A DNA stretch of 64,000 nucleotides from contig NZ_MVJM01000003.1 in NCBI RefSeq assembly GCF_002156385.1, positions 917,504 to 981,503 on the forward strand, given 5' to 3'. A model generated the notes under the pieces. The model was not told the DNA's origin. It saw only the letters and a program-made list of their open reading frames with translations, and ran no database searches. A program made the translations under genes and the position numbers. This document shows, in pieces, positions 53,568 through 62,930 of this stretch. Numbering within the stretch: the stretch's first letter is position 1; each line of letters opens with the position of its first letter. This DNA comes from Halalkalibacter urbisdiaboli (lineage in GTDB: Bacteria > Bacillota > Bacilli > Bacillales > Bacillaceae_D).

Positions 53568-54506
53568 TTAACTAGCGTCCTTCTGCAATTGATGATTGTT
53601 GCGATTTTTTTTTACATTATGGAGTGATCGTGAAGTTGAAAAAATAATTAACGCAATCCAAATAAGAGTAAACGAAATAAATTGAACTTGACTAAATGGT
53701 TCATTGAATAAAAAGATCCCTAAGAAAAGCATAATCGTGGGACCAATATATTGTAAAAATCCAATTAGCGAAAAGGATATACGTTTAGCTCCTGTGGCAA
53801 ATAGTAAAAGAGGAATTGCTGTTGCAGCTCCTGCTCCTATTAACAATAAGGTCGGATTAAGTCCACCTGCAACAAATGCGCCATTCCCACTTCCATGAAT
53901 AAAGAATAGATAAACAAAAGCGCATGGTGTCATAATTAACGTTTCAATGGTTAGTCCAGACCAAGCACCGAGCTTTGTCATTTTTTTGATTAACCCATAA
54001 ACACCAAAGCTTCCAGCTAGGAAGAAGGCAGCCCAAGGTATACTCCCATAATGAATAGTCATATACAACACACCAATTAAAGCAAAGAAAAAGGAAACGA
54101 CTTCCCAACGTGATAAACGTTCCTTTAAAAAGATTGTCGCTAGTAATACATTCACTAATGGATTAATATAGTATCCTAAGCTCGCCTCGACTACTTTATC
54201 ATGATTAACGGCATAAATAAAAACAAACCAATTTACACTTATGAAAACAGACGCTAATGTAATCGCAATAGCTGATTTTAGATTAGAAAATGTGACCCGA
54301 ATATCTTCTAAAACCTGTTTGAGTCGCCCCATTAAGTAAAGAACGATAAGCATAAAAACCAGAGACCAAATCATCCGATGTGCTAATACCTCACCAGAGG
54401 AGACACCATCCAATAGCTTCCAAAACAACGGGAGAACTCCCCATATGAGATAAGCGGCTATCGCAGCGATGACACCAAGCTGCTGTTCTTTTAGTTGTTC
54501 ATTCAT
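53568..54506 (-). CDS. rarD: RarD protein, EamA-family transporter
   Basis: 312 residues, ten-helix DMT-superfamily protein. The N-terminus GVIAAIAAYLIWGVLPLFWK and VLAHRMIWSLVFM are typical of RarD, as are HDKVVEASLGYYINPLVNVL and LLFATGAKRISFSLIGFLQYIGPT. Function in the cell is uncertain (named for chloramphenicol sensitivity). Lone gene with its own terminator. Confidence 0.92.
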   Translation of the reverse strand: MNEQLKEQQLGVIAAIAAYLIWGVLPLFWKLLDGVSSGEVLAHRMIWSLVFMLIVLYLMGRLKQVLEDIRVTFSNLKSAIAITLASVFISVNWFVFIYAVNHDKVVEASLGYYINPLVNVLLATIFLKERLSRWEVVSFFFALIGVLYMTIHYGSIPWAAFFLAGSFGVYGLIKKMTKLGAWSGLTIETLIMTPCAFVYLFFIHGSGNGAFVAGGLNPTLLLIGAGAATAIPLLLFATGAKRISFSLIGFLQYIGPTIMLFLGIFLFNEPFSQVQFISFTLIWIALIIFSTSRSLHNVKKNRNNHQLQKDAS

Positions 54507-54592
54507 ATATTTTCGCTCCTATGAAATAGCTAAATTTGGCTTAAACGGTCATAGAGTAACATTATAGTCTCCTTTAATCTATTTAGCAATGC

Positions 54593-55969
54593 TTATCTTT
54601 CATCAGTCGAAATCGTTTGTAAAAGTCTCGGATCAGGAGAATCTAAAGGATGCCTTTTCATATAAACGAGAATTATAATAAGCATTAGCAATTCTGCTAA
54701 TGGAATCGCAAGCCATACACCGTTTACACCTATTAGTAATGGAAGTATAAGTAAAAAGAGCAGCATTAAAATGAATTCTCGACCTACTGTAATGATTACT
54801 GCTAAGCGCACTTGAGCAATTGATTGATAGTATGTCATCATCACAAGGTTTGCTCCCATAAAAAGATAGGCAATAAAAAATAGTTTTATTGCAGAAATTG
54901 CAGTTTCTCTAATGCTTTCCGGGAAATCCCCAAAAATAGCAACAATACTACCTGCAAACAACTGACCGATGATAAAACAGAGTATTCCTGAAGTTCCAGC
55001 AACCCATAGGGCTAGCTTCACAGTTTGCTTCTTTCTTTCAATTGAAAGAGCCCCGTGATAAAAACTAATTAATGGCTGAATCGCACTACCTAAGCCTAAA
55101 AACAACATTAACATGACGGCATTTATATAATTTAAGACTGTAAAAGCAGCAACACCTTCTGTACCAGCTAACCTTGCTAAAACAACATTATGAGAGACTG
55201 TAAACAATGCAATTCCAGTTTCCGTTAAAAAGCTAGGAAAACCTAACGACATCGTTTTTTGAAACAGTTGTCGTTGAAAACAAAAACGAACAAAACGGAG
55301 GTTATTATCCTTTTTGATAAAATGTAGAGTTAGTACTGTCACCCCTAAAAACGCCGCAATGATTGTACCAATTGCTGCTCCTTTTACTCCAAGATCAAGA
55401 ATATATAAAATGACATAATTTAAACCAACATTGGATACCGCAGTTACTACAAGTGCAGCCATTGCAATTGTTGGGCCACCATCATTACGAACAAATGAGC
55501 TTGTTGCATTTTCGATTGTAAAAACAAAGCCGAACAAAAGCATAATAAATAAATAATCGTAGGCATAGGGATATGTGTCTTGATTAGCACCTAAAGCATA
55601 CGTTAATGGCTCACGAAATACGAACGCAGTTATACCAATTAATAGTGTGAAGCCAAAGATTAATAACGTAGAATGCGTAAAAATAAAACGAGCTCGCTCT
55701 TCCTGCTTTGCACCCATTGCTTGCGAATATAAGGTTGCTCCACCGATTCCAATCCACAATGACATGCCTAAAAATATCGTATAAACTGGTGCTGCAAGAC
55801 CAACTCCCGCAAGTGCGACAGGACCAAGGCGATTTCCGACCATGATTCCATCTACAACATAATTTACAGCCATAATGACCATACCTATTAGCGATGGTAT
55901 TAAATAGGAAAAAAAGACTCTACTAACAGACTGTTGCTCTAAAGGATGTACATTTGATTTTGCTTCCAT
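54593..55969 (-). CDS. MATE-family multidrug efflux transporter
   Basis: 458 residues, 12 helices, MATE fold in two halves. Conserved pieces include VARPGIM-like NYVVDGIMVGNRLGPVALAG and GLGSAIQPLISFYHGA in the second half. It would expel cationic drugs or toxic compounds using an ion gradient. A TetR regulator is directly upstream (19-nt gap) and probably controls it. It starts at ATG 55969 behind AGGAGAAGTG. Confidence 0.9.
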   Translation of the reverse strand: MEAKSNVHPLEQQSVSRVFFSYLIPSLIGMVIMAVNYVVDGIMVGNRLGPVALAGVGLAAPVYTIFLGMSLWIGIGGATLYSQAMGAKQEERARFIFTHSTLLIFGFTLLIGITAFVFREPLTYALGANQDTYPYAYDYLFIMLLFGFVFTIENATSSFVRNDGGPTIAMAALVVTAVSNVGLNYVILYILDLGVKGAAIGTIIAAFLGVTVLTLHFIKKDNNLRFVRFCFQRQLFQKTMSLGFPSFLTETGIALFTVSHNVVLARLAGTEGVAAFTVLNYINAVMLMLFLGLGSAIQPLISFYHGALSIERKKQTVKLALWVAGTSGILCFIIGQLFAGSIVAIFGDFPESIRETAISAIKLFFIAYLFMGANLVMMTYYQSIAQVRLAVIITVGREFILMLLFLLILPLLIGVNGVWLAIPLAELLMLIIILVYMKRHPLDSPDPRLLQTISTDER

Positions 55970-55988
55970 ATCTCACTTCTCCTATTTC

Positions 55989-56558
55989 CTATGATACACC
56001 TGCCCAATATACATTCCACGTCGCTTCCAACTTCCTTTTTGTTCGTTCCGCTCCACCATAAACCAACTCTACACAAATAGCATCAATAACAGCTGAATAT
56101 GCGATATTTGCTATCTCTGGATTTCGAGAAATCTCTTTCTGTTCAAAGGCTTTTTGAAATTGTGGGAATAATAACGATTCTGCCCTTTCAATATGGTCAT
56201 ATACTACCTTCATAACTTCATGATGTAGATGAGCAGGTGGAAAAAACGAGACTCTTAACCAAAACTTTAATCTGGCGTCCTTTTCAAAACGTGTAAAAAG
56301 GTTACATAAATTGTTAAACAAGCAATCTTTGAAAGAAGTTGAAGAATGCGCTGCTATAAATTGTGAAAATAGACGTAGTTCTTCATGAGAGGTCTCTGAT
56401 AGTAATTGAAGAAATAAGTCATCCTTTCCTTTAAAATGCGAATAAATCGACTGTTTCTTGATTCCTACTTCCTCACCGATTTGTGCCAGTGATGCCCCTT
56501 CATATCCGTGCTCTGCAAAACATGTTAATGCCGCTAGTTTTATTTCATTAAATGACAT
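55989..56558 (-). CDS. TetR/AcrR-family repressor
   Basis: 189 residues with an N-terminal HTH (EHGYEGASLAQIGEEVGIKK, QSIYSHFKGKDDLF) and a C-terminal ligand-binding region. Likely represses the MATE efflux operon. A palindrome ACGAACGTTCGT lies 14 nt before its start and fits the operator shape of TetR proteins. ATG follows AAAGGGG. Confidence 0.92.
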   Translation of the reverse strand: MSFNEIKLAALTCFAEHGYEGASLAQIGEEVGIKKQSIYSHFKGKDDLFLQLLSETSHEELRLFSQFIAAHSSTSFKDCLFNNLCNLFTRFEKDARLKFWLRVSFFPPAHLHHEVMKVVYDHIERAESLLFPQFQKAFEQKEISRNPEIANIAYSAVIDAICVELVYGGAERTKRKLEATWNVYWAGVS

Positions 56559-56571
56559 AGCAATCCCCTTT

Positions 56572-56583
56572 ACGAACGTTCGT
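56572..56583. promoter_or_regulatory. Palindromic operator for the TetR repressor
   Basis: ACGAACGTTCGT, a perfect 12-bp palindrome in the promoter region of the tetR-MATE operon. Autoregulation is expected. Confidence 0.7.
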
Positions 56584-56649
56584 CAGTTCATTATATTCGA
56601 TGACCTATATCACATGCAAGTTTCAGTTATATTTTAACAACAAAAAAAT

Positions 56650-56681
56650 GTGTGGAAAAAAGCTCATTGCTTCTCCCACAC
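56650..56681 (-). terminator. Terminator of the MoxR-DUF58-DUF4129 operon
   Basis: GTGTGG / CCACAC stem with poly-T loop side and T-run on the minus strand. Confidence 0.65.
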
Positions 56682-56691
56682 GAACATATAA

Positions 56692-58020
56692 TTAACGCTT
56701 CTCTTTAAGTAATGTTGCGAACTCATTGATTTGTTTATTATTTAACTCTTGGTTTCCATACCGAATGCGTTCATATCCTTTTGCTAATTTGTCTAATTTT
56801 CGTTCATCAAATTCTTTTAATGTTTTTAGATGTTCAATCGTTTGTCTAGGTGTATGAGCCTGTTTAAATTGAAAATGATGAAGCTTCATTTGCCTTTGAA
56901 TAAGCTGACGGTAAATATACCGTACCTTTTGTTGATTAGATAATGCTTCAAATCGAGGAGCTATTTTCATCATTGAGGTTACGAGATGTTTTGCACGTTT
57001 TTGTTGCTCGTGTCTCCATTCCTTCCAATCAAAAATGCTTTCTTTTTCATCAATATATTCCATTGTCTCTTCACTCTTGTCAGTACGCACCAAAATTTGT
57101 TTAAGAAAATGAAGAAGTTTTGATAGGGCAAGCTTTATCCACGCTCTCGCTTTTTTAATGAAAAACAAAGCAAACGTAATGACAGCAATTACAATAACAA
57201 CGTACATTACGTACGTCATTAGAGTATCCATAATTTTAGCAAATACTGAAGGCTCCACTGCTTCATCATTTGGAAGACCTATATCCATATCTAGCGCTGG
57301 TGGGCGTTCATCTGACGCTGGTGGACTCTCGTTACCAGACACTAAATTAATAAACCCACTTACCAATCCGACAAATCCATTCCAAAGTGTAGTCTTAATA
57401 ATGCCCGCATTCGTTATTAACAATATGCATATGAAAGTTATGATTAAAAACAGTTGATTTTGTTTTTTAATTGTCGGGCTTACATAAGGGTGACTCTCTT
57501 TGGATAAAGTGGCTGCTTGTAAATGTTTACTGTTCGATAAAAACAATGTAATGATGATGACAGTAATCCCCAATATCGTGACGAGAGTAAGATATGGACT
57601 TAAACGTTCATAATATCGGTATATCATATATGCAACAAAATAGATTCCCAACCCACCTGTCCATAAATAAGCCACTGAAAATAATTGATGCCACATTTTA
57701 CCCGCATACATCATCCCTCTATATACGACGATGGAATGCACGACACCTAATAGTAGACCTAACCAAAATAAATGATAAAAGAAAAAGCTAGAAGTAAAGC
57801 CGATTAACATCGCCAGACCTGAATAAAAATAATAGCTCTTAAACGACGAGAATTCTTTTAGAAGTAGCCCTATTAAAAATAATATTGGAATAAATAGAAG
57901 CCAAATAGCCAGAAGCGATGGATCAACTAACCCAATTCCAAATAAGAGAATAATAGGAAGGTGAAGAAGGTACTCGACCAATCCTGATAGAAAAGACCGA
58001 AAAACATTACCCTTTATCAT
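56692..58020 (-). CDS. Polytopic membrane protein with C-terminal DUF4129-like domain
   Basis: 442 residues with about seven N-terminal helices, a further helix (about 285-305) and a C-terminal cytoplasmic helical region (QQKVRYIYRQLIQRQMKLHH, then LDKLAKGYERIRYG) typical of DUF4129. It follows DUF58 by 13 nt; the operon MoxR-DUF58-DUF4129 is common, but the transglutaminase TgpA that usually sits with it is absent here. Start at ATG 58020 has GGGGGAGG upstream. Confidence 0.78.
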   Translation of the reverse strand: MIKGNVFRSFLSGLVEYLLHLPIILLFGIGLVDPSLLAIWLLFIPILFLIGLLLKEFSSFKSYYFYSGLAMLIGFTSSFFFYHLFWLGLLLGVVHSIVVYRGMMYAGKMWHQLFSVAYLWTGGLGIYFVAYMIYRYYERLSPYLTLVTILGITVIIITLFLSNSKHLQAATLSKESHPYVSPTIKKQNQLFLIITFICILLITNAGIIKTTLWNGFVGLVSGFINLVSGNESPPASDERPPALDMDIGLPNDEAVEPSVFAKIMDTLMTYVMYVVIVIAVITFALFFIKKARAWIKLALSKLLHFLKQILVRTDKSEETMEYIDEKESIFDWKEWRHEQQKRAKHLVTSMMKIAPRFEALSNQQKVRYIYRQLIQRQMKLHHFQFKQAHTPRQTIEHLKTLKEFDERKLDKLAKGYERIRYGNQELNNKQINEFATLLKEKR

Positions 58021-58033
58021 ACGTAACCTCCCC

Positions 58034-59131
58034 CTAGTTTGCCTTTGCATGTGACGTTAATTCTTCAAGATTTAAGATCTCAATTGCATTTCCTTGGGCC
58101 TCTAATGACCGAATATGGTCGTTCATTTTCTCAGTCACAATTGAGGTAATAATTAATATATCAGCACCCACCAAGCCCCGATCGATATCCTCCTGTAAAA
58201 AGAAAGGAAAACTCATGCTTGTTCCCATTTTCAACTTAGCCATTGTCTCCAATACGTACATAAGCTGCTGTCTGCTATTCTCTGGAGGTATTCTAATCGA
58301 TTCCTTCTTCATTTCATTAAGATAGGAATTGCAGCCAAAACCTGTTGGAACACCTTTATTAATTGCATATTGTGCAATCGAAGCTGCATAGGAAATTGCT
58401 AACTCTACTTGTTCTTTATTAACGATTGGAAGCCAAATATCTTCTGTTTGATTAAAATTAACATAGAGCATCAAATGATGATCGGCCGTAAAGTCCTTTT
58501 GGCTTACTTGCAGACGATTTGTTCGCGCTGTTGCCTTCCAGTTTACGGCATTGAGTGGGTCGCCGTAAGAATAATCACGAACCCCAGAAATTAAGAAGGG
58601 ATCATCGATAATCCACCGTCTTACAACAATATCCCCTAACCAGCTATGAGCTGGTAAAGGAATTTCATTCAAAGAAGTGATTTTCGGGTACACTGTGATT
58701 TCTGCTGAGGAAGGTACACTACGGAACGTTGAACCAAAGCCGAAAATGTCCCCTGTTGATAGAGAGACCTCCTCATATCGATAATAACCTCTTTTCATAC
58801 AGGTCAACTTTTGCCGCCTCTTTATCTTTTGATACGGCATTAAACTAAAGAGTGTACGATGAAAATCATCTCCATCTATTTCGTTATCAGTTACAGCCTC
58901 TTTGCGGAATTTTAAATGGGTATGAATTTTCGATTCAAGTCGTAACCATGGGACTGGCAGTAGCTTTTTATTCACGATTTCGTCAATCATCTCAACTTGC
59001 TCCCCTTCATGAACTGCCTTTTCATTAAAGGACCGAGTATAGAAGATGCGTGTAAGCCCCCACTTATTATAAATATAGCCTTGAATTCCGACAATTAAAA
59101 ATGTAACAAATATGACCCAGGCGATATTCAT
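58034..59131 (-). CDS. DUF58 (von Willebrand-like) protein of the MoxR operon
   Basis: 365 residues with one N-terminal hydrophobic segment (two predicted helices in other family members) and the DUF58 core (DPFLISGVRDYSYGDPLNAV, then NWKATART). These proteins act with MoxR ATPases, possibly to fold or activate substrates at the membrane. Its start overlaps the moxR stop by 4 nt (ATGA), so the two are coupled. AAAGGA is 12 nt upstream. Confidence 0.9.
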   Translation of the reverse strand: MNIAWVIFVTFLIVGIQGYIYNKWGLTRIFYTRSFNEKAVHEGEQVEMIDEIVNKKLLPVPWLRLESKIHTHLKFRKEAVTDNEIDGDDFHRTLFSLMPYQKIKRRQKLTCMKRGYYRYEEVSLSTGDIFGFGSTFRSVPSSAEITVYPKITSLNEIPLPAHSWLGDIVVRRWIIDDPFLISGVRDYSYGDPLNAVNWKATARTNRLQVSQKDFTADHHLMLYVNFNQTEDIWLPIVNKEQVELAISYAASIAQYAINKGVPTGFGCNSYLNEMKKESIRIPPENSRQQLMYVLETMAKLKMGTSMSFPFFLQEDIDRGLVGADILIITSIVTEKMNDHIRSLEAQGNAIEILNLEELTSHAKAN

Positions 59132-60102
59132 AATCCGTTTGTTCCTTTCGCAATTAGCTCCTCTGAAGGAACCGGGACCTTTTCTAGAATTTCATTTAGG
59201 ATTGTCTCAGCTTGATTCTCTTTTACTCTGATTGTGTGTGATAACACGAGCCTATGTCCAAGTACTGGGTTTACCATAAATTTAATGTCATCTGGAACAA
59301 CATAGTCTCTTCCTTTTAGAACAGCATAAACTTGTACTGCTTTAAGTAATGCTTGACTTCCCCTTGGACTAACACCTAATTGGATTTGGTCATGATTTCT
59401 TGTTTCTTCAATTATTGTCAAGATATATTCCAATAATTCGTCGCTTATGTATACTTGTGAATACAATTGTTGCGCTTCTAAAATATCATCTCTGCTTGCA
59501 GCGGGCTGCAAATCTTCAATCGGATTTTTTTCCTTAAACCTCTTCAAAATTTCAATTCCTTCTTTTTTTGAAGGATATCCTAATTGAACTTTTAAAAGAA
59601 AGCGATCAAGCTGAGCCTCTGGTAATGGAAACGTTCCTTGACTCTCTAACGGATTCTGTGTAGCAATAACCATAAAGGGACGTTCTAACTGATGAGTTTC
59701 TCCGTCAATTGTCGCTTGACGTTCTTCCATACATTCAAGAAGACTTGATTGAGTCCTAGGTGTTGCACGATTTATTTCGTCTGCAAGTACGATATTCGAA
59801 AAGATTGGCCCAGCTCTAAATTCAAACTCCCCTGCTTTTTGACTATAAAAATTAATACCAGTCACATCGGATGGTAATAAATCCGGCGTAAACTGGATGC
59901 GCTTACAAGTGCAGGATAATGATTGAGCTAAGGTTTTTGCTAGAAGGGTTTTTCCTGTCCCAGGAACATCCTCCAACAAGACATGTCCGGAAGAGATAAG
60001 TGCAACTAGTAGTAGATCAATTGTATCGTCTTTTCCGATAATAACATTGTGAATATTTTGTTTAACCTCATTTGCTAAATCTTTTATTGTAGCTAAGTCC
60101 AT
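59128..60102 (-). CDS. MoxR-family AAA+ ATPase
   Basis: 324 residues. Walker A (LEDVPGTGKTLLAKTLA), Walker B (IVLADEINRATPRTQSSLLE), sensor 1 (MVIATQNPLESQGTFPLPEA) and arginine finger region (RFLLKVQLGYP) follow the MoxR pattern. Acts as a chaperone-like ATPase that works with DUF58/DUF4129 partners. First gene of the three-gene operon. Confidence 0.93.
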   Translation of the reverse strand: MDLATIKDLANEVKQNIHNVIIGKDDTIDLLLVALISSGHVLLEDVPGTGKTLLAKTLAQSLSCTCKRIQFTPDLLPSDVTGINFYSQKAGEFEFRAGPIFSNIVLADEINRATPRTQSSLLECMEERQATIDGETHQLERPFMVIATQNPLESQGTFPLPEAQLDRFLLKVQLGYPSKKEGIEILKRFKEKNPIEDLQPAASRDDILEAQQLYSQVYISDELLEYILTIIEETRNHDQIQLGVSPRGSQALLKAVQVYAVLKGRDYVVPDDIKFMVNPVLGHRLVLSHTIRVKENQAETILNEILEKVPVPSEELIAKGTNGL

Positions 60103-60265
60103 CCCTTCATCACCCTTTTACGATAAAATTATCTTATACTACTACTTAGATATCGACCCAGTAAATCCCTTTTATTGTTTAATAAGTCATCGATTTGTAA
60201 TCTTTTTAATAATTTGGTCATATAACGTTTAGTTTAAAAGTGACCGGTGGTTTTATATAGAAAAA

Positions 60266-60294
60266 AAGAGATAGACCCAACAGGTCTATCTCTT
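60266..60294 (-). terminator. Terminator of ppaC
   Basis: AAGAGATAGACC / GGTCTATCTCTT, 12-bp stem with a 5-nt loop and T-run on the minus strand. Confidence 0.9.
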
Positions 60295-60301
60295 CCCTAT
60301 A

Positions 60302-61228
60302 TTAGCTTAATGCTTCAGTTAATACTGGTACAATTTGCTTCTTACGAGAAACAACACCTGTTAGAACGGCTGTGTTGTTTTCTAATGTAACGCCATATGC
60401 CTTTTCAACTGATTGTGCTTCTTTTCCAAGTGATAATACAGTTGAGTCATTTGCTAAAATATCAGTTACAACAAATAGGAACATATCTAAGCCTTTTTCA
60501 TCAATAACACTTGAAATCGTTTTTTCTAATTCAGCTTGACGAGCAAATACATCGTTTGTATCAACTGTATTTACTTGTGCAACTTCTACCTTAAAGTTCC
60601 CCATCGTAAATTCTTTCGCATCAAGGGAGATTAATTGGCTAACTGACTTATCGCTTAAATCAGCACCTGCTTTTAGCATTTCCAACCCGTAGCTATCAGC
60701 ATCAACACCAGCAATTTCAGCTAATTCTTTTGCTGCAGCAACATCTTGATCTGTGCAAGTCGGTGATTTAAATAATAGAGAATCAGAAATAATAGCAGAA
60801 AGCATTAATCCCGCTGTCTCTTTACTAATTTCTACTCCATGTTCTTTATAAAGCTTATTTAAAATAGTTGCTGTACATCCAACTGGTTCTGCACGATAAT
60901 ATAACGGGTCACTTGTTTCAAAATTTGCAATACGGTGATGGTCAATAACCTCTAATACCTTCACATCAGCAAGGTCGTCAACACTTTGCTGGCGCTCATT
61001 GTGATCAACTAAAATAACACCTTCAACTTCATTAGCAACAGTGCTTACTAAACGAGGAGCATCAGCTTTAAAATAATCTAGTGCATATTGAGTTTCGCCG
61101 TTTACTTCTCCTAAGCGTACTGCTTCAGCTTCAACACCAATTTTCTTTTTTAACTCTGCGTATGCAATCGCTGAACAAATCGTATCTGTATCAGGATTTT
61201 TGTGGCCAAATACAAGGACTTTACTCAT
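60302..61228 (-). CDS. ppaC: Manganese-dependent inorganic pyrophosphatase (family II)
   Basis: 308 residues. DHH-family phosphoesterase with metal ligands in [21 protein letters not shown] (about residue 75) and DHH (about 97). The C-terminal DHHA2 domain contains the SRKKQ substrate loop ([12 protein letters not shown]). Hydrolyses pyrophosphate to drive biosynthesis and needs Mn2+ for full activity, as in B. subtilis. Lone gene. Confidence 0.96.
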   Translation of the reverse strand: MSKVLVFGHKNPDTDTICSAIAYAELKKKIGVEAEAVRLGEVNGETQYALDYFKADAPRLVSTVANEVEGVILVDHNERQQSVDDLADVKVLEVIDHHRIANFETSDPLYYRAEPVGCTATILNKLYKEHGVEISKETAGLMLSAIISDSLLFKSPTCTDQDVAAAKELAEIAGVDADSYGLEMLKAGADLSDKSVSQLISLDAKEFTMGNFKVEVAQVNTVDTNDVFARQAELEKTISSVIDEKGLDMFLFVVTDILANDSTVLSLGKEAQSVEKAYGVTLENNTAVLTGVVSRKKQIVPVLTEALS

Positions 61229-61417
61229 GTTTCCTACCCCTTTTTCATTTTTAGTATGTAAGTTTTAGCTTCCAAAAGGTATGCTATAGATAATACGTTC
61301 CGTTCCTTATTGTACTACACTATGATTAGTCAAAAAAGAGAAAGCTATTATTTTTTCTCGAAAACGTTGTTGATATCCAGCTTAATTGGATAAATCTAAG
61401 AGTAAAGGTGTTATAAT

Positions 61418-61900
61418 GTGAAATATTTTAAACCTGATTTTGAACTTCAGCATTTTTCAGAAATCACAGCTACATGGTTACAGCAAAACAATATTCGGAC
61501 AATTTTCTCAGACTTAGATAGTACACTTGCCGTTCATGATCAACATGGTGATGAAGATGTAGAGAAATGGGTCGAAATATTGAAAAAAGAAAATGTTCAA
61601 TTAGTGATTGCATCAAATAACAGTCAAGAGCGTGTAGATCGCTTTTGTAAGCCTTTCGGAATAATTGGTTTTGGAAAATGCAATAAGCCTTCCCCTCATC
61701 GCGTAAATCAGCATATGAAGGACTTGCAAGCTCAACCGGAAACGAGCTTATTTTTAGGCGATCAACTATTAACAGATATTTGGTGTGGTAAACGACTTTC
61801 CATTCGTACGGCATTAGTCCACCCTATTGGTCAAGAGCATGAACCAATTCAAATCGTGTTAAAACGAAAAATCGAAGCTTGGATTAAAAAAAGATGGTGA
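61418..61900 (+). CDS. YqeG-like HAD-superfamily phosphatase
   Basis: 160 residues of the YqeG/HAD-IIIA group: nucleophile in FSDLDSTLAVHD, then ASNNSQERVDRFC, KPSPHRVNQHM, and the acidic loop FLGDQLLTDIWCGKRL. Dephosphorylates an unknown substrate; YqeG relatives act on phosphatidylglycerophosphate. GTG 61418 follows AAAGGTG. Next gene starts 22 nt later. Confidence 0.87.
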   Translation: MKYFKPDFELQHFSEITATWLQQNNIRTIFSDLDSTLAVHDQHGDEDVEKWVEILKKENVQLVIASNNSQERVDRFCKPFGIIGFGKCNKPSPHRVNQHMKDLQAQPETSLFLGDQLLTDIWCGKRLSIRTALVHPIGQEHEPIQIVLKRKIEAWIKKRW

Positions 61901-61922
61901 ACCATTTAAACGAGGAATGATA

Positions 61923-62549
61923 ATGATGATTGCCGTAGTATTTGATTTAGAACTCATGAAACGATTTAAAAAAGGTCAATTAAGTGAAATCGTTGAAATT
62001 GGAGCTTGTAAAATTGACCTCGAAACGAAACAGATCATTGATCAAATTCAAATCTACATATCACCGAAACGTGGAATATCTAAAAGTACACGCAAATTTA
62101 TTAAAATGAACGATGATGACGTAAAAAATGCTTTAACGTTTCATACGGGGATTGAAAGATTCGTACAGTGGCTAAACGATGATTATTATCTATGCGCCTG
62201 GGGAAAGGACGATAAGTTTCACTTGTTAAATCAGTGCTTGCGAAACCGAATGAATGTTGATTGGCTTAGAAATTACAATGATATTCAAAAACCGATAAGT
62301 AACCTTCTCAAAGCAGAACATCAACTAGGTTTAAAAAATGCATTACAGACTGTCGGAATTGAGGCGACTGGTAAAGCTCACCGTGGGATTGATGATGCCA
62401 TTAATACTGCAAAGCTTTTTCTTCATTTTCAACAAGACATTACACTCGTAACAAATACGATCAGTGCAGAGGAAAGAAAGAAACATAAACCAAAATTCAA
62501 AAAAAAGAACCGAAAACAAAGACCTTTATCACAAGAAAAAACAAAGTAG
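61923..62549 (+). CDS. 3'-5' exonuclease of the DnaQ/ERI-1 (KapD-like) group
   Basis: About 208 residues with Exo I (FDLELM), Exo II (LCAWGKDDKFHL) and Exo III (AHRGIDDAINTAKLF) motifs of DEDDh nucleases and a basic C-terminal tail. Similar to KapD of B. subtilis, an inhibitor of KinA-dependent sporulation, but assignment is uncertain. Several ATGs compete: 61923 or 61926 are best spaced from GAGGA; ATG 61917 touches it. Confidence 0.82.
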   Translation: MMIAVVFDLELMKRFKKGQLSEIVEIGACKIDLETKQIIDQIQIYISPKRGISKSTRKFIKMNDDDVKNALTFHTGIERFVQWLNDDYYLCAWGKDDKFHLLNQCLRNRMNVDWLRNYNDIQKPISNLLKAEHQLGLKNALQTVGIEATGKAHRGIDDAINTAKLFLHFQQDITLVTNTISAEERKKHKPKFKKKNRKQRPLSQEKTK

Positions 62550-62559
62550 AACAAAGTAA

Positions 62560-62594
62560 AGGTCGAAAGGCTCATTTTTGCTGAGCTTCGACCT
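62560..62594. terminator. Terminator behind the exonuclease gene
   Basis: AGGTCGAA-x-G-x-CTCA / TGAG-CTTCGACCT hairpin with T5 in the loop. Confidence 0.7.
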
Positions 62595-62712
62595 GTTCAT
62601 TTGGAAGACATTTGATTTGTTGAATGCGACTTTTTAACAACAACCTTTCACTCGCATATTCTACTTCTCCAATAACGTGCATCCCCTGCCGCTTGTAGAG
62701 AATGTTCTAACA
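62572..62712 (-). pseudogene. Short ORF, possible C-terminal remnant of a GNAT or other gene
   Basis: Minus-strand frame LYKRQGMHVIGEVEYASERL then LLKSRIQQIKCLPNEQVEAQ ends at 62572; it could begin at ATG 62682 (no ribosome site). The LYxRQGM pattern resembles the end of a GNAT domain. Nothing upstream supports a whole gene. Confidence 0.35.
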
Positions 62713-62812
62713 AGATATTAAAGCATCTGCCCGACTTCAAAATATTTCCAGTATTTATATTAAAGGATCCTCCACAACTATATAAACTTCTGAGGTCGGT
62801 TCCACGACAAAA

Positions 62813-62855
62813 GGGATGCCCAAAAAGGTTCAGTCTTAACCTTTAAGGACATCCC
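62813..62855 (-). terminator. Terminator downstream of zwf (fourth hairpin-family member)
   Basis: Outer GGGATG-x-CC / GG-x-CATCCC, inner AAAGGTT / AACCTTT. Lies about 75 nt past the zwf stop. Confidence 0.7.
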
Positions 62856-62930
62856 CGTAGCAATGTTCGGAGTTTATAAGCCTTTTTTATCGGAAGCCTT
62901 TATGAGATAGCTCCTTTGTTTATGTTTAAT